Source: Ensifer sp. IC3342 (GTDB lineage Bacteria > Pseudomonadota > Alphaproteobacteria > Rhizobiales > Rhizobiaceae). From it: DNA of 64,000 nucleotides. Position numbers and translations under genes: made by a program. Shown piece by piece: positions 8,384-17,437 of this stretch (within the stretch, counting starts at the first letter, position 1; every line of letters begins with the position of its first letter). The DNA lies in NCBI RefSeq assembly GCF_020193655.1, contig NZ_JADYVE010000002.1, forward strand, positions 62,001 to 126,000. The letters are read 5' to 3'. The notes below the pieces were generated by a model that was given only the letters and a program-made list of their open reading frames with translations, searched no databases and was not told the DNA's origin.

Positions 8384-8664
8384 CGCCCGTGCGGCGTCCT
8401 CTCGACCGCGATCTTTCCCCCTTTTTCTCCGCCGCTGTCGGCACGCCGCGTGCGGCGACAATCCGGACGCTCGTCACGCATCGGCCGGTGTCGCCGATGA
8501 GGCGAACGTTCCGCTTGCGGTCCGGGCTGCCAACGTCGTAGCCTGCCCGCGGCAAGCGGGAATATGTGACGTTGCGGCGGATTGCTTCGGAAGACTGGTA
8601 TGAGGTGAAGCGTCTCGAAGATGACGTCACTGCACGTTCGGAGCCGTACGGGAAGGAGGAGCGA

Positions 8665-10098
8665 ATGCTCGACAGGAGAAAATTCTACATCAACGGTGAA
8701 TGGGTCGATCCGATCGAGCCGAAGGATCTGGAGGTCCTGAATCCGGCGACCGAGCAACCGATCGCTGTGATTTCCATGGGTAGCGCCGCCGATATCGATC
8801 GCGCCGTCGCCGCGGCGAAAAAGGCCTTCGCAAGCTACAGCCAGACCAGTGTCGAGGAACGTCTGGCGCTGCTCGAAAACCTGCTTTCGATCTACAAGCG
8901 CCGCTATGACGAGATGGCCGCGACTATCACGATGGAATTGGGCGCCCCGGCGACGATGGCGCGCGAGCAACAGGCCGATGTCGGCGTCGGCCATCTGCAG
9001 GGTTTCATCGACGCGCTGAAGCGTTTGAAGACCCGCGACCGGCTTCCGAACGGTGATGTCGTGCTGCGCGAGCCGATTGGCGTTTGCGGGCTGATCACGC
9101 CTTGGAACTGGCCGATCAACCAGATCGCCCTGAAGGTGGTGCCGGCGCTCGCGACGGGCTGCACCTGCGTCCTGAAGCCCAGCGAATTCACGCCGCTCAA
9201 CGCCATGCTCTACGCGGAGATGATCCATGAGGCTGGCTTCCCGGCGGGTGTCTTCAATCTCGTCAACGGCGACGGTATCAACGCCGGTGCCGCGCTCTCG
9301 AGGCACAAGGACATCGACATGATGTCGTTCACCGGTTCGACCCGGGCGGGTATCGCCGTCAGCAAGGATGCGGCCGAGACGGTCAAGCGCGTCACGCTGG
9401 AACTTGGGGGCAAGTCGCCGAACATCGTCTTTGCCGACGCCGATCTCGAGGAACGCGTCACCGGCAGCATTCTCGAATGCTTCAACAATTCCGGCCAATC
9501 CTGTGACGCGCCGACGCGCATGCTGGTGGAGCGCGGCGTCTATGACAAGGTAGTACAGATTGCCAGGCGCGTGGGCACCGAGGCCAAGGTCGGTGATCCG
9601 ACAAAGGAGGGCTCGCACATCGGGCCGCTCGTCAGCCACATCCAATATGGCCGCGTGCAGGCGCTGATCGAAGCGGGCATTGCCGAAGGTGCCAAATTGC
9701 TCGTCGGCGGTGTGGGCAAGCCGGAAGGCTTCGAGACGGGCTATTTCGTCAAACCGACGATCTTTGCAGACGTTGATAACACCATGCGCATCGCGCGTGA
9801 AGAGGTGTTCGGTCCGGTGCTCGCGATCATTCCCTTCGATACGGAAGAGGAAGCGATCCGGATCGCCAACGACACTAATTACGGCCTGGCAGCCTATGTT
9901 CAGACGGGCGACCCCAAACGGGCCGAACGTGTAGCCGCAAGGCTGCGCGCCGGCATGGTGCATATTAACGGCGGCCCGCACCGCTACGGCAGCCCTTTCG
10001 GCGGCTACAAGCAGTCCGGCAATGGCCGCGAAGGCGGCCTGTTCGGCCTCGAGGATTTCCTGGAAGTGAAGACCGTTCACGTTCCGGACGCGGCCTGA
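8665..10098 (+). CDS. NAD(P)-dependent aldehyde dehydrogenase
   Basis: The start chosen is the ATG at 8665, because GGAAGGAGG (8651-8659) precedes it. The frame is open further up without a ribosome site. The 477-residue protein has the class motifs: TPWNWPINQIALK, LELGGKSPNIVF with the general-base Glu, and NNSGQSCDAPTRM with the catalytic Cys. It oxidises an aldehyde to an acid in the cytoplasm. Given the ligase and amine oxidase upstream, gamma-glutamyl-aminobutyraldehyde or a similar amino aldehyde is a plausible substrate (PuuC role), but the family is broad. The 281 bases before it hold the end of the small membrane gene region and no recognised gene. Confidence 0.88.
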   Translation: MLDRRKFYINGEWVDPIEPKDLEVLNPATEQPIAVISMGSAADIDRAVAAAKKAFASYSQTSVEERLALLENLLSIYKRRYDEMAATITMELGAPATMAREQQADVGVGHLQGFIDALKRLKTRDRLPNGDVVLREPIGVCGLITPWNWPINQIALKVVPALATGCTCVLKPSEFTPLNAMLYAEMIHEAGFPAGVFNLVNGDGINAGAALSRHKDIDMMSFTGSTRAGIAVSKDAAETVKRVTLELGGKSPNIVFADADLEERVTGSILECFNNSGQSCDAPTRMLVERGVYDKVVQIARRVGTEAKVGDPTKEGSHIGPLVSHIQYGRVQALIEAGIAEGAKLLVGGVGKPEGFETGYFVKPTIFADVDNTMRIAREEVFGPVLAIIPFDTEEEAIRIANDTNYGLAAYVQTGDPKRAERVAARLRAGMVHINGGPHRYGSPFGGYKQSGNGREGGLFGLEDFLEVKTVHVPDAA

Positions 10099-10118
10099 TC
10101 CTCTGCCATGCCGAGATC

Positions 10119-10148
10119 CAGCCGGTGCTCTCCCGCCGGCTGATTTTT
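10119..10148 (+). terminator. Intrinsic terminator after the aldehyde dehydrogenase gene
   Basis: CAGCCGG (10119-10125) pairs with CCGGCTG (10136-10142) across a 10-base loop, followed by A and five T (10144-10148). It starts 21 bases after the stop codon. Confidence 0.7.
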
Positions 10149-10210
10149 GTCGCTAAATTAGCGGTTGTCGGCTGTTGTCGGCGGCGGGGTTCTGATAGCT
10201 GGCTCACAGA

Positions 10211-11152
10211 GTGCCCTGGATCCCGCGGCATCCGTCATCAGTTGACCCTCTGGACTACGCCGTGACCCAAGCCACCGCTTCCGTATCTTCCCGCAACTCG
10301 ATTGCGATGACAGCGCTGCTGCTCGGCGGCGCCGCCATCGGCGGATCGCCGATCTTCGTTCGACTTTCCGAGGTGGGGCCGATGGCGACGGCCTTCTGGC
10401 GCGTGGCACTCGCGCTGATCCCGCTTGTCGCCTGGTCGTGGCTGCGCAACGGGCCGGCGAGCGACAGGCGGCCGCAGCGATTTTCCGATTACGCCATGCT
10501 CATCCTGCCCGGCGTCTTTCTCGCAATCGATCTCGCCGCCTGGCACCTCTCGCTGACCATGACGTCTGTTGCCAATGCGACTCTGCTTGCAAACCTTGCG
10601 CCGGTCTTTGTCACACTCGCGGGCTGGGCGCTGTTTCGGGCGCCGGTCACCGGCGTCTTCCTTGCGGGGCTCGCCACAGCCATCGCCGGCGTCGTGATCC
10701 TGAAGGGTGGGCCGGCCGCGCTCGCTGGCGGTGACGTCCTCGGCGACGGCATCGCGGTCGTCGCCGCTATGTTCTACGCGGGCTATATTCTTGCGATCGG
10801 CAAATTGCGGAGCCGCTTCGATACCAACCGGATCATGATCTGGAGCACGGCCTCAGCGGCTGTCTGCATGCTGCCGATGACGCTTGTCGCCGAACCCTCG
10901 CTCTTCCCGGCAAGTGCCTTCGGATGGGCAATGCTGTTCGGTCTCGCCTTCGTCAGCCATGCGGGCGGGCAGGTCGCGATCACCTATGCGCTCGCCTACC
11001 TGCCGGCCGCCTTTTCCTCGTTGACGCTGCTCCTGCAGCCCGTCGTGGCGGCGATCCTCGCCTGGGTGCTGCTTAGCGAACCAGTCGGCCTCGCCCAGGC
11101 GATCGGCGGCGCGATCGTGCTCGTCGGCATCTTGATCGCGCGCCGCGGATAA
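10211..11152 (+). CDS. EamA/DMT-family transporter
   Basis: This integral membrane protein of up to 313 residues has about ten hydrophobic helices in two five-helix repeats, as in the drug/metabolite transporter superfamily (RhaT/YdcZ-like EamA domains). It probably exports a small amino compound across the inner membrane. The start is uncertain: the GTG at 10211 has no good ribosome site. A GTG near 10261 (VTQATASV) or the ATG at 10307 (MTALLLGG) would give a more usual length of 281-297. It runs convergently into the aminotransferase gene with only 6 bases between stops. Confidence 0.82.
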   Translation: MPWIPRHPSSVDPLDYAVTQATASVSSRNSIAMTALLLGGAAIGGSPIFVRLSEVGPMATAFWRVALALIPLVAWSWLRNGPASDRRPQRFSDYAMLILPGVFLAIDLAAWHLSLTMTSVANATLLANLAPVFVTLAGWALFRAPVTGVFLAGLATAIAGVVILKGGPAALAGGDVLGDGIAVVAAMFYAGYILAIGKLRSRFDTNRIMIWSTASAAVCMLPMTLVAEPSLFPASAFGWAMLFGLAFVSHAGGQVAITYALAYLPAAFSSLTLLLQPVVAAILAWVLLSEPVGLAQAIGGAIVLVGILIARRG

Positions 11153-11158
11153 CCCTCT

Positions 11159-12337
11159 TCAGATGCCGGGCAGTTCGAAGCCCGCGAGCCGTTCTTCGAG
11201 CTTGCGGATCGTCGCGACATCGGCATTGGCGAAGGCAAAGCGCAGGTAGTTGTCCTGGCCCTCGCCGAAATAGTCACCCGGCAGGCAGACGACGCCGGCA
11301 AGCTTCGCCAGTTTCTCTGCAACGAACTGCGAATCGATATCGGGGAAGGGGTGGCGGATATAGGCGAAATATGCCCCGACCGCCTGCAGCTTCCATTTCG
11401 GCAGCCGGCTCATGACATCCTTGAGCGCGTTGGCGCGTGCGGCAATTTCGGCGCGGTTCGCAAGTCGCCAGTCCGCGAGTGCCGGAATGGCATTGGCGAC
11501 GGCCGCCTGCGCGGCCCGTGGCGCGCAGATCTGCAGGTTGTCCATGACCTTGGTGATCTGTTCGACGAGCGCCGGCCCGGCGGTGATCGCGCCAAGGCGG
11601 TGGCCGGGAATGCAGAAGGATTTCGAGAAACTGTAGAGGCCGATGAAGCTGTCCCGCCAGCCCTTGGCCTGAAGCAGGCCGTGCGGCGCGACGTCTGCCG
11701 ATGGCAGGAAGTCACGATAGGTCTCGTCGAGGATCAGCCAGGTGCTGTTCTGGCGGCAGGCTTCGTGGATGCGTTGAAGCAATGGCGGCGGATAGACCGC
11801 ACCGGTCGGGTTGTTCGGCGAAACGAGGGCAAGCGCGCGAATGCCCGGGCGAAGCGCTGAGGCAATCTCCTCGATTTCCGGCAGGAATCCGGCGCCCGCG
11901 TCGCAGGGTACCAGCTCGACGTTGATGCCCAGCATCGCCAGCGTCGTTTCCTGATTGAAATAATAGGGATTGGTCATCAATACCGTGTCGCCGGCGCCGG
12001 CGATCGCCATGACGGCACACATGAAGGCCTGGTTACAGCCGGAGGTGATGTGAATATTGTCGGCCGTGACCGCCGCACCATAGAGACCGGCGACGTGGGC
12101 GGCATAGGTCGCGCGCAATTCCGTCTCGCCCTCGATCGCACCGTAACCGGTGTAGGCGGTTGAGGCGGCTGCCTCGCCGAGCCATTTCAGCATGTCCGGA
12201 TGCGCGGGATAGCCCGGCACCGCCTGCGAAAGATCGATCATGGGGCCCCTTGCCCCGTCATAGGCCTTCGCCCAGGCGAGCACGGAGGGAACCGGCGGCG
12301 GCGAGAGCTTTTCGACGAGGGGATTGAAATGCGGCAT
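11159..12337 (-). CDS. PLP-dependent aminotransferase, class I/II
   Basis: This 392-residue fold-type I PLP enzyme has the lysine that binds the cofactor in YSFSKSFCIPGHRLG. An Asn-Pro segment (SPNNPTGAVYPP) and LDETYRDF carry the Asn and Asp/Tyr that hold the pyridine ring. It transfers an amino group between an amino acid and a 2-oxo acid in the cytoplasm. It lies 72 bases downstream of a LysR regulator gene on the same strand. Aspartate/tyrosine-like or arginine:pyruvate-type specificity are both possible. Confidence 0.87.
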   Translation of the reverse strand: MPHFNPLVEKLSPPPVPSVLAWAKAYDGARGPMIDLSQAVPGYPAHPDMLKWLGEAAASTAYTGYGAIEGETELRATYAAHVAGLYGAAVTADNIHITSGCNQAFMCAVMAIAGAGDTVLMTNPYYFNQETTLAMLGINVELVPCDAGAGFLPEIEEIASALRPGIRALALVSPNNPTGAVYPPPLLQRIHEACRQNSTWLILDETYRDFLPSADVAPHGLLQAKGWRDSFIGLYSFSKSFCIPGHRLGAITAGPALVEQITKVMDNLQICAPRAAQAAVANAIPALADWRLANRAEIAARANALKDVMSRLPKWKLQAVGAYFAYIRHPFPDIDSQFVAEKLAKLAGVVCLPGDYFGEGQDNYLRFAFANADVATIRKLEERLAGFELPGI

Positions 12338-12409
12338 TTGAACCTTCCTGTTGCTGGTAAGCGGGGACGAAGGGGCTCGCGGAGAATTGCGGCAGACTCT
12401 TGGCCCCGT

Positions 12410-13453
12410 TCATGATTTAGCCTTGCGTTTCTGGGGGCGTTCCGGGCGACGGTTGCGCGTCGGCGACGAGACGGGTTGAAAGCCGTCCGCGGTCGACTTT
12501 CGCGCGGTTTCCGGCTTCGACATGCGGCTGCGAATGATCGTGCGCGCGGAAACCTGGAGCTCCGGCATCGGATCGCTCTCAAGGGCGGCGAACAACCAGT
12601 CGATAAAGACGCGGACGATCGGGGCGGCGCGGATTTCGTTGCGGCAGGCGACGAAGAACGCGTCGTTGGCCGGCACCGTCAGATCGAAGGGGGCGATCAA
12701 CTCGCCGCGCGCGATCAGGCTTCCCGCCGTGATCGTGTCGCCGAGCGCCACGCCCTGATTGTGCAGTGCCGCCTCGGTCGAAAGCCGCGCGTCGCTCATG
12801 AAATGCTGGCGGCCGCGCTGCAGATCGATCGCGTCGGCGGCGGCCAGCCAGGTATTCCACTCGCGGCCGTCGTCGCCGTGCAGCATCACATGGTCGCGCA
12901 GATCCCGCACCGAGCGCAGCGGCCGCATGTTGAGGAGGGTCGGGCTTACGACCGGGAAAAGCTCGAGCCGGCTCCAGAGCTTCGCCCAGCAGTCGTTCCA
13001 ATTGCCGTCGCCGTAGAGCAGGCAGATGTCGACGTCAGGCGAATGGAGATGTGCGGCATCGTTGGAAGCAATCAGCGTCAGCCTGACGTCCGGGAACTGC
13101 TCGGTGAACTGGTGGAGACGCGGGATCATCCAGAAGGACAGCAGCGCCGGCACGCAGGTGATCTTGAGCTCCCCGCTTGTCGCTGGTCGTGTCATGGCGG
13201 CGGTGGCGGCGGCGATCTCGGCGAAGGCGTGGGTGACGGCCGGCAGCAGCAGGGCGCCTTGTGGGGTCAACCTCAGCCGCTTGCCGCCGCGCTCAAAGAG
13301 CGTGGCGTTGAACGAGAGTTCGAGCGCCCGGATCTGATGGCTGATCGCACCGTGGGTGACGTTGAGCTCTCGCGCCGCGGCCGAAACGGAGCCGCGCCGG
13401 GCGGTTGCCTCGAAGGCACGCAGCGGATTGAGAGGAGGCAGGCGGCTCGACAA
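12410..13453 (-). CDS. LysR-family transcriptional regulator, GcvA-like
   Basis: This 347-residue protein has an N-terminal helix-turn-helix (about residues 8-65, with RRGSVSAAARELNVTHGAIS and HQIRALE) and a type 2 periplasmic-binding-like effector domain to about residue 300. A basic low-complexity tail (RNRRPERPQKRKAKS) is longer than in most relatives. It is divergent from the ureohydrolase gene (216 bases between starts) and followed by the aminotransferase gene. Either or both may be its targets. Confidence 0.87.
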   Translation of the reverse strand: MSSRLPPLNPLRAFEATARRGSVSAAARELNVTHGAISHQIRALELSFNATLFERGGKRLRLTPQGALLLPAVTHAFAEIAAATAAMTRPATSGELKITCVPALLSFWMIPRLHQFTEQFPDVRLTLIASNDAAHLHSPDVDICLLYGDGNWNDCWAKLWSRLELFPVVSPTLLNMRPLRSVRDLRDHVMLHGDDGREWNTWLAAADAIDLQRGRQHFMSDARLSTEAALHNQGVALGDTITAGSLIARGELIAPFDLTVPANDAFFVACRNEIRAAPIVRVFIDWLFAALESDPMPELQVSARTIIRSRMSKPETARKSTADGFQPVSSPTRNRRPERPQKRKAKS

Positions 13454-13669
13454 ATGGGCTCCGGAAGGCGGTAAGAATGTGAATTTTTCTCACACGAAAC
13501 GCTATAACAATGTCAATTGATTTTCCAGCGGAATTGTCTCCTAATAAGCGCCAACAAAGGCAAAAGCCTGGGGAACACGACGGCGCCAGTCCAACCGGCG
13601 AAATCCGCAGATCGCGATTTGCGGCGCGCGTCCCGCGCATCCCCAGCAGCAACATGGAGGCTCGGGCGC

Positions 13670-14725
13670 ATGGCTTGGGATGAACAGAAGCTCAACGAAT
13701 TGAAGGCGAAGTATGGCGAAAGCCACGGCGGCGAGCTCTTCGATCCGACCTTTCGCAAAGTCGCGGACAAGATCTTCACCAAGAGCGGCACGCGGCTGGC
13801 GCCCTACTCCGGCATCCCGACCTTCCTGACCGCGCCCTATATGCCTGTCGACGCCGAAAACCCGGATTTCGGCAATCTCCAGGTGGCGATCGTCGGTATA
13901 CCGATGGATCTCGGTGTCACCAACCGCCCGGGCTCCCGTTTCGGACCGCGGGCGCTCCGTGCGATCGAGCGCATTGGTCCTTATAACCATGTGCTCGGCT
14001 GTGCACCTGTCCACGATCTCCGGGTGGCCGATATCGGCGACGTTGCCTTCCAAAGCCGCTATCGGCTGGAGCTCAGCCATGAAGACATCGAAAGGCGCAT
14101 CAACCAGATCGTCGATGCGGGCGTCGTGCCGCTGTCGGTCGGTGGTGATCATTCGATCACCCATCCGATCCTGAAGGCAGTCGGCAAGAAGCGCCCGGTC
14201 GGCATGATTCATATCGATGCCCATTGCGACACCGGCGGCGCCTACGACCTCACCAAGTTCCATCACGGCGGGCCGTTCCGCAATGCGGTCCTCGACGGCG
14301 TGCTCGATCCGACCCGCGTCGTGCAGATCGGCATCCGCGGCTCGGCCGAATATCTCTGGGAGTTCTCTTACGAATCCGGCATGACAGTCATCCACGCCGA
14401 GGAAGTTACAGGCCTTGGAATCCCGGCCATCATCGAAAAGGCGAGGAAGATCGTTGGCGATGGTCCGACTTACCTCTCCTTCGACATCGACAGCCTCGAC
14501 CCGAGTTTCGCTCCAGGCACCGGCACGCCGGAAGTCGGCGGGCTTACGACCCGTGAGGTCCTTGAACTCATTCGCGGCTTGAAGGGCATCAATCTCGTCG
14601 GCGGCGACGTCGTCGAGGTCGCCCCGCAATATGACGCGACGACCAATACCGCGCATGCCGGCGCGCAGGTGCTTTTCGAGATCCTGAGCCTGATGGTTTT
14701 CAGCCCGGCGATCAAGGTTGTCTGA
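13670..14725 (+). CDS. Ureohydrolase family enzyme (agmatinase or guanidino-acid hydrolase)
   Basis: The start chosen is the ATG at 13670 (MAWDEQKL), preceded by GGAGG at 13656-13660. The 351-residue enzyme carries the two-metal arginase-fold motifs: GGDHSITHP, IHIDAHCDTGG and SFDIDSLDPSFAPGTGTPE. It hydrolyses a guanidino group to urea plus an amine. The length and N-terminal extension exceed those of typical agmatinase (about 300-310 residues) and fit guanidinobutyrase, guanidinopropionase or guanidine-hydrolase-like branches. The next genes encode a polyamine-type ABC importer and a nitrilase-family amidase, which supports a guanidino-compound pathway. The urea could be used by the urease encoded 24 kb away. 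Confidence 0.87.
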   Translation: MAWDEQKLNELKAKYGESHGGELFDPTFRKVADKIFTKSGTRLAPYSGIPTFLTAPYMPVDAENPDFGNLQVAIVGIPMDLGVTNRPGSRFGPRALRAIERIGPYNHVLGCAPVHDLRVADIGDVAFQSRYRLELSHEDIERRINQIVDAGVVPLSVGGDHSITHPILKAVGKKRPVGMIHIDAHCDTGGAYDLTKFHHGGPFRNAVLDGVLDPTRVVQIGIRGSAEYLWEFSYESGMTVIHAEEVTGLGIPAIIEKARKIVGDGPTYLSFDIDSLDPSFAPGTGTPEVGGLTTREVLELIRGLKGINLVGGDVVEVAPQYDATTNTAHAGAQVLFEILSLMVFSPAIKVV

Positions 14726-15085
14726 CACACGCGAAGGTCGCCCGGCCGCCGAACTGGAAGCGGCGGCCAGGCGAGAGCCGGAACAAGCAAACTTCCAGGC
14801 TGGGGAATAACGATGACGCCTTCACTAAATCTGAGTGGGCCACTCTGATGGACATCATGAGCAGCGGTCGGGCGCGAGGCGCTTCTCAGAATGGCCAATG
14901 CAGTCGATAATGCGGATGTTTTTCGCCGCGGATGGGCTGCTTGTGAGCTGTTCGCGCCTCGCCATTCGCCGCTCCAGCAAGGGTATCGCTCCGGCAAGAA
15001 ATGCTGGCGGAGTGAGCCGAAAGATGCAGGGAATCAACTACAACAGGGAACGCGGCGGCTGCCGCCAAAACAAAGGAGACGTGCA
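14726..15085. other. 360-base intergenic region before the PotD-like gene
   Basis: A hairpin lies near the ureohydrolase end: GGCCGCC (14744-14750) with GGCGGCC (14762-14768). It is followed by no T-run. The rest has open frames without ribosome sites. The ribosome site of the next gene (AAAGGAG, 15072-15078) closes the region. I see no gene here. It probably contains the promoter of the transporter operon. Confidence 0.5.
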
Positions 15086-16165
15086 ATGAACATCAATTCC
15101 ATCAAGCGCCGCACGCTGCTGGGGGCAGGGCTTGCCGGTGCATCGATGCTGGCGATGCCGGCGGTGCTGAGAGCGCAGGACAAGTCGTTGAAGGTCGGCG
15201 TCTATGGCGGCTACTTCAAGGATTCATTCGACAAGAACATTTTCCCGGACTTCACCAAGGCGACGGGTATCGCGATCGAGTCGGTCGCCGAGCCGACGGG
15301 TGAGGCCTGGCTTGTGCAGTTGGAACAGGCCGCTCGCGCCGGCCAGGCTCCGGCGGATGTCTCGATGATGTCGCAGGTGGCAATGCTCAAGGGGCAGGCG
15401 ACCGATCTCTGGACGCCGATCGACATGGCGAAGATCAAGAACGCCTCGAACCTGCTCGACCGCTTCATCAACAAGTATCCGGATGGTCGCGTCGCGGGTG
15501 TCGGGGCCGTTTCGTGGTACATCACCCTCGTCACCAACACCGATGCCTACAAGGAAGCGCCGACCTCGTGGTCCGCCTTCTGGGATCCGGCGAATGCCGA
15601 CAAGCTGGGACTGCTCGCGCTCGTCTCGAACTCCTTCCTGCTTGAGGTGACCGCCAAGACCTTCATGGGCGGTACCAATGCGCTTGACACGGAGGAAGGC
15701 ATCCTGAAGGCATTCGAAAAGCTCGCCGAGGTGAAGCCGAATGTGCGGCTCTGGTATCGCGACGAGGCGCAGTTCGAGCAGGCATTGAAGTCGGGTGAAA
15801 TTCCGATGGGCCAGTATTATCACGACGTGACCGGCCTTGCGGCCGCCGATGGCCATCCGGTGCGTTCCACCTTCCCGAAGGAGGGCGGCATCCAGGATTC
15901 CGGCTGCTGGGCGCTGTCGCGCGCTTCGCAGAAAACGGAGGAAGGGCACATCTTCATCGACTATATGTGCCAGCCGTCGATTCAGGCGACGCTGTCGCGC
16001 AAGGTCGGCACCTCGCCGACGGTCAAGCGCGAGTCGACTGATCTCACGGACAAGGAGTTTGCAGCCGTGTCATCGGACATTGAGCCGATCATTCCGCGCT
16101 ACGACCTCTACCAGACCAAGTCGGATTGGCTGAACCAGAAGTGGACGGAGCTGATCGTTGGCTGA
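15086..16165 (+). CDS. ABC transporter periplasmic solute-binding protein, PotD/spermidine-putrescine type
   Basis: The start chosen is the ATG at 15086, with AAAGGAG eight bases upstream. The 359-residue protein begins with a twin-arginine-like leader (SIKRRTLLGAG, then a hydrophobic stretch and AVLRAQD as the probable cleavage site). The remainder is a type 2 periplasmic-binding fold, opening LKVGVYGGYF. It captures a cationic amine or guanidino compound in the periplasm for the ATPase and two permeases encoded next. Export by Tat rather than Sec is suggested by the paired arginines but is not certain. Confidence 0.86.
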   Translation: MNINSIKRRTLLGAGLAGASMLAMPAVLRAQDKSLKVGVYGGYFKDSFDKNIFPDFTKATGIAIESVAEPTGEAWLVQLEQAARAGQAPADVSMMSQVAMLKGQATDLWTPIDMAKIKNASNLLDRFINKYPDGRVAGVGAVSWYITLVTNTDAYKEAPTSWSAFWDPANADKLGLLALVSNSFLLEVTAKTFMGGTNALDTEEGILKAFEKLAEVKPNVRLWYRDEAQFEQALKSGEIPMGQYYHDVTGLAAADGHPVRSTFPKEGGIQDSGCWALSRASQKTEEGHIFIDYMCQPSIQATLSRKVGTSPTVKRESTDLTDKEFAAVSSDIEPIIPRYDLYQTKSDWLNQKWTELIVG

Positions 16166-16176
16166 TCGCCAATGAG

Positions 16177-16210
16177 CATCGACCTCCCGCCGGCGAGCGG
16201 GAGGTCGATG
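16177..16210 (+). terminator. Strong hairpin after the solute-binding protein gene
   Basis: CATCGACCTCCCGC (16177-16190) pairs perfectly with GCGGGAGGTCGATG (16197-16210) across a 6-base loop, 12 bases after the stop. No T-run follows. In ABC operons such stems often protect the abundant binding-protein mRNA and lower expression of the membrane subunits, and that is the likely role here. Confidence 0.6.
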
Positions 16211-16288
16211 TTGAAGGACTGAGCGGAAGGCGGGCGGAAGACCGTTCCTCTATTCGCGCTCCATGAAACATCCGCGCATGAGGCGCTA

Positions 16289-16368
16289 CTGCGTGGTTCC
16301 TTGGGAATCGATTTAAGGATAAAGCCACGCAGCAATTCAAAGCGATGCAGCAACCTTTGTGCGCCTGA
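16289..16368 (-). repeat. RIME-like palindromic intergenic repeat
   Basis: CTGCGTGGTT at 16289 pairs with AAGCCACGCAG before 16332, with AAGGATAAA and AATCGATTT inside. It is followed by the shared core CAATTCAAAGCGATGCAGCA and CCTTTGTGCG. It is the inverted orientation of the copies at 44423 and 52638. It sits between the binding-protein and ATPase genes and makes the upstream ATG of the ATPase frame (16301) implausible. Confidence 0.7.
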
Positions 16369-16399
16369 AGAACGCATGGTGCTGCAGGACGGGGAATAT

Positions 16400-17437
16400 A
16401 TGTCGGGACTTGCCCTTCAGAACGTCGTCAAGGAATTCGGCTCCTTCAGGGCCGTCAACAATGTCGAGCTCACGGTGCCGCACGGCACCTTCGTTTGCAT
16501 GCTCGGTCCCTCGGGCTGCGGCAAGACGACGTTGCTGCGCATGATCGCCGGGCTTGATCTGCCGACCGGAGGTGCGATCCGCCTCGACGGCGAGGACATC
16601 ACCCGCGTGCCGACCCATAAGCGCAATCTCGGCATGGTGTTCCAGTCGCTGGCGCTCTTCCCGCACCTGACCGTTGGCGAAAACATCGCCTACCCCTTGC
16701 GCATCCGCAAGGCGCCGAAGGAGGACCAGAAGCGGCGGGTCGAGGAACTGCTGTCGATGATCCACCTTCAGGGCTATGCGGACCGGCCGGTTTCCAAGCT
16801 TTCCGGCGGCCAGCGCCAGCGTGTCGCAATTGCCCGCGCGCTGGCAATCTCGCCGAAGCTTTTCCTGCTCGACGAGCCGCTGTCGGCGCTCGACGCGAAG
16901 CTGCGGGAAGCGATGCAGGTGGAACTTCGCCAATTGCAGCAGAAGCTCGGCATCACAACGATCGTCGTCACCCACGACCAGCGCGAAGCGATGACCATGG
17001 CCGACACGGTGGTTGTCATGAACGGCGGCGAAATCCGCCAGGCGGCCTCGCCGATTGAAATCTACCGACGGCCGGCGGACAGTTTCGTCGCCGACTTCAT
17101 CGGCCAGACCAACCTGATCGAAGCGGAAGCAGACTCGCTCGGCCATGTTTCCGTGCTCGGCCAGCCTGTGCCGGGCCTCGCCTTGCTGCCCGGCGCGGCA
17201 AAGGCGACGCTTTCGATCCGTCCAGAGGACGTGCACCTGACGGCACTGGGCGCCGGTGCGATTTCCGGCACTGTCACCTTCGTGCGTGATCTCGGCGGAA
17301 CGATCGAAACGTTTGTCGATGTTGCCGGCCGCCAGATCGTCGCCGTTTCCACGCCGCGTGAGCGGCCGGCCGTCACCGTCGGCCAGCAGGTCGGCGTCGC
17401 GCTTACCCCCGACGTTTGCGTGGTGCTCAGGAAATGA
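16400..17437 (+). CDS. ABC transporter ATP-binding protein, PotA type
   Basis: The start chosen is the ATG at 16400 (MSGLALQN) after GGGGAA. The ATG at 16376 is possible, and the one at 16301 lies inside a repeat. The 345-residue protein has Walker A GPSGCGKTTLLR, the Q-loop, the signature KLSGGQRQRVAIARAL, Walker B LFLLDEPLSALD and the H-loop VTHDQ. A C-terminal TOBE domain (from about 265) is typical of polyamine/spermidine importers. It energises uptake at the inner membrane. Its stop overlaps the start of the first permease gene (ATGA). Confidence 0.9.
   Translation: MSGLALQNVVKEFGSFRAVNNVELTVPHGTFVCMLGPSGCGKTTLLRMIAGLDLPTGGAIRLDGEDITRVPTHKRNLGMVFQSLALFPHLTVGENIAYPLRIRKAPKEDQKRRVEELLSMIHLQGYADRPVSKLSGGQRQRVAIARALAISPKLFLLDEPLSALDAKLREAMQVELRQLQQKLGITTIVVTHDQREAMTMADTVVVMNGGEIRQAASPIEIYRRPADSFVADFIGQTNLIEAEADSLGHVSVLGQPVPGLALLPGAAKATLSIRPEDVHLTALGAGAISGTVTFVRDLGGTIETFVDVAGRQIVAVSTPRERPAVTVGQQVGVALTPDVCVVLRK

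Noticed and set aside
8320-10080. Minus-strand open frame of 586 codons opposite the aldehyde dehydrogenase gene
   Set aside because: It mirrors a clear ALDH gene with all catalytic motifs on the plus strand. The antisense product has no family look and arises from GC-rich codon bias.
13517-13669. N-terminal extension of the ureohydrolase
   Set aside because: No ribosome site at the upstream ATG, and the residues look like promoter DNA read through. GGAGG precedes the ATG at 13670.
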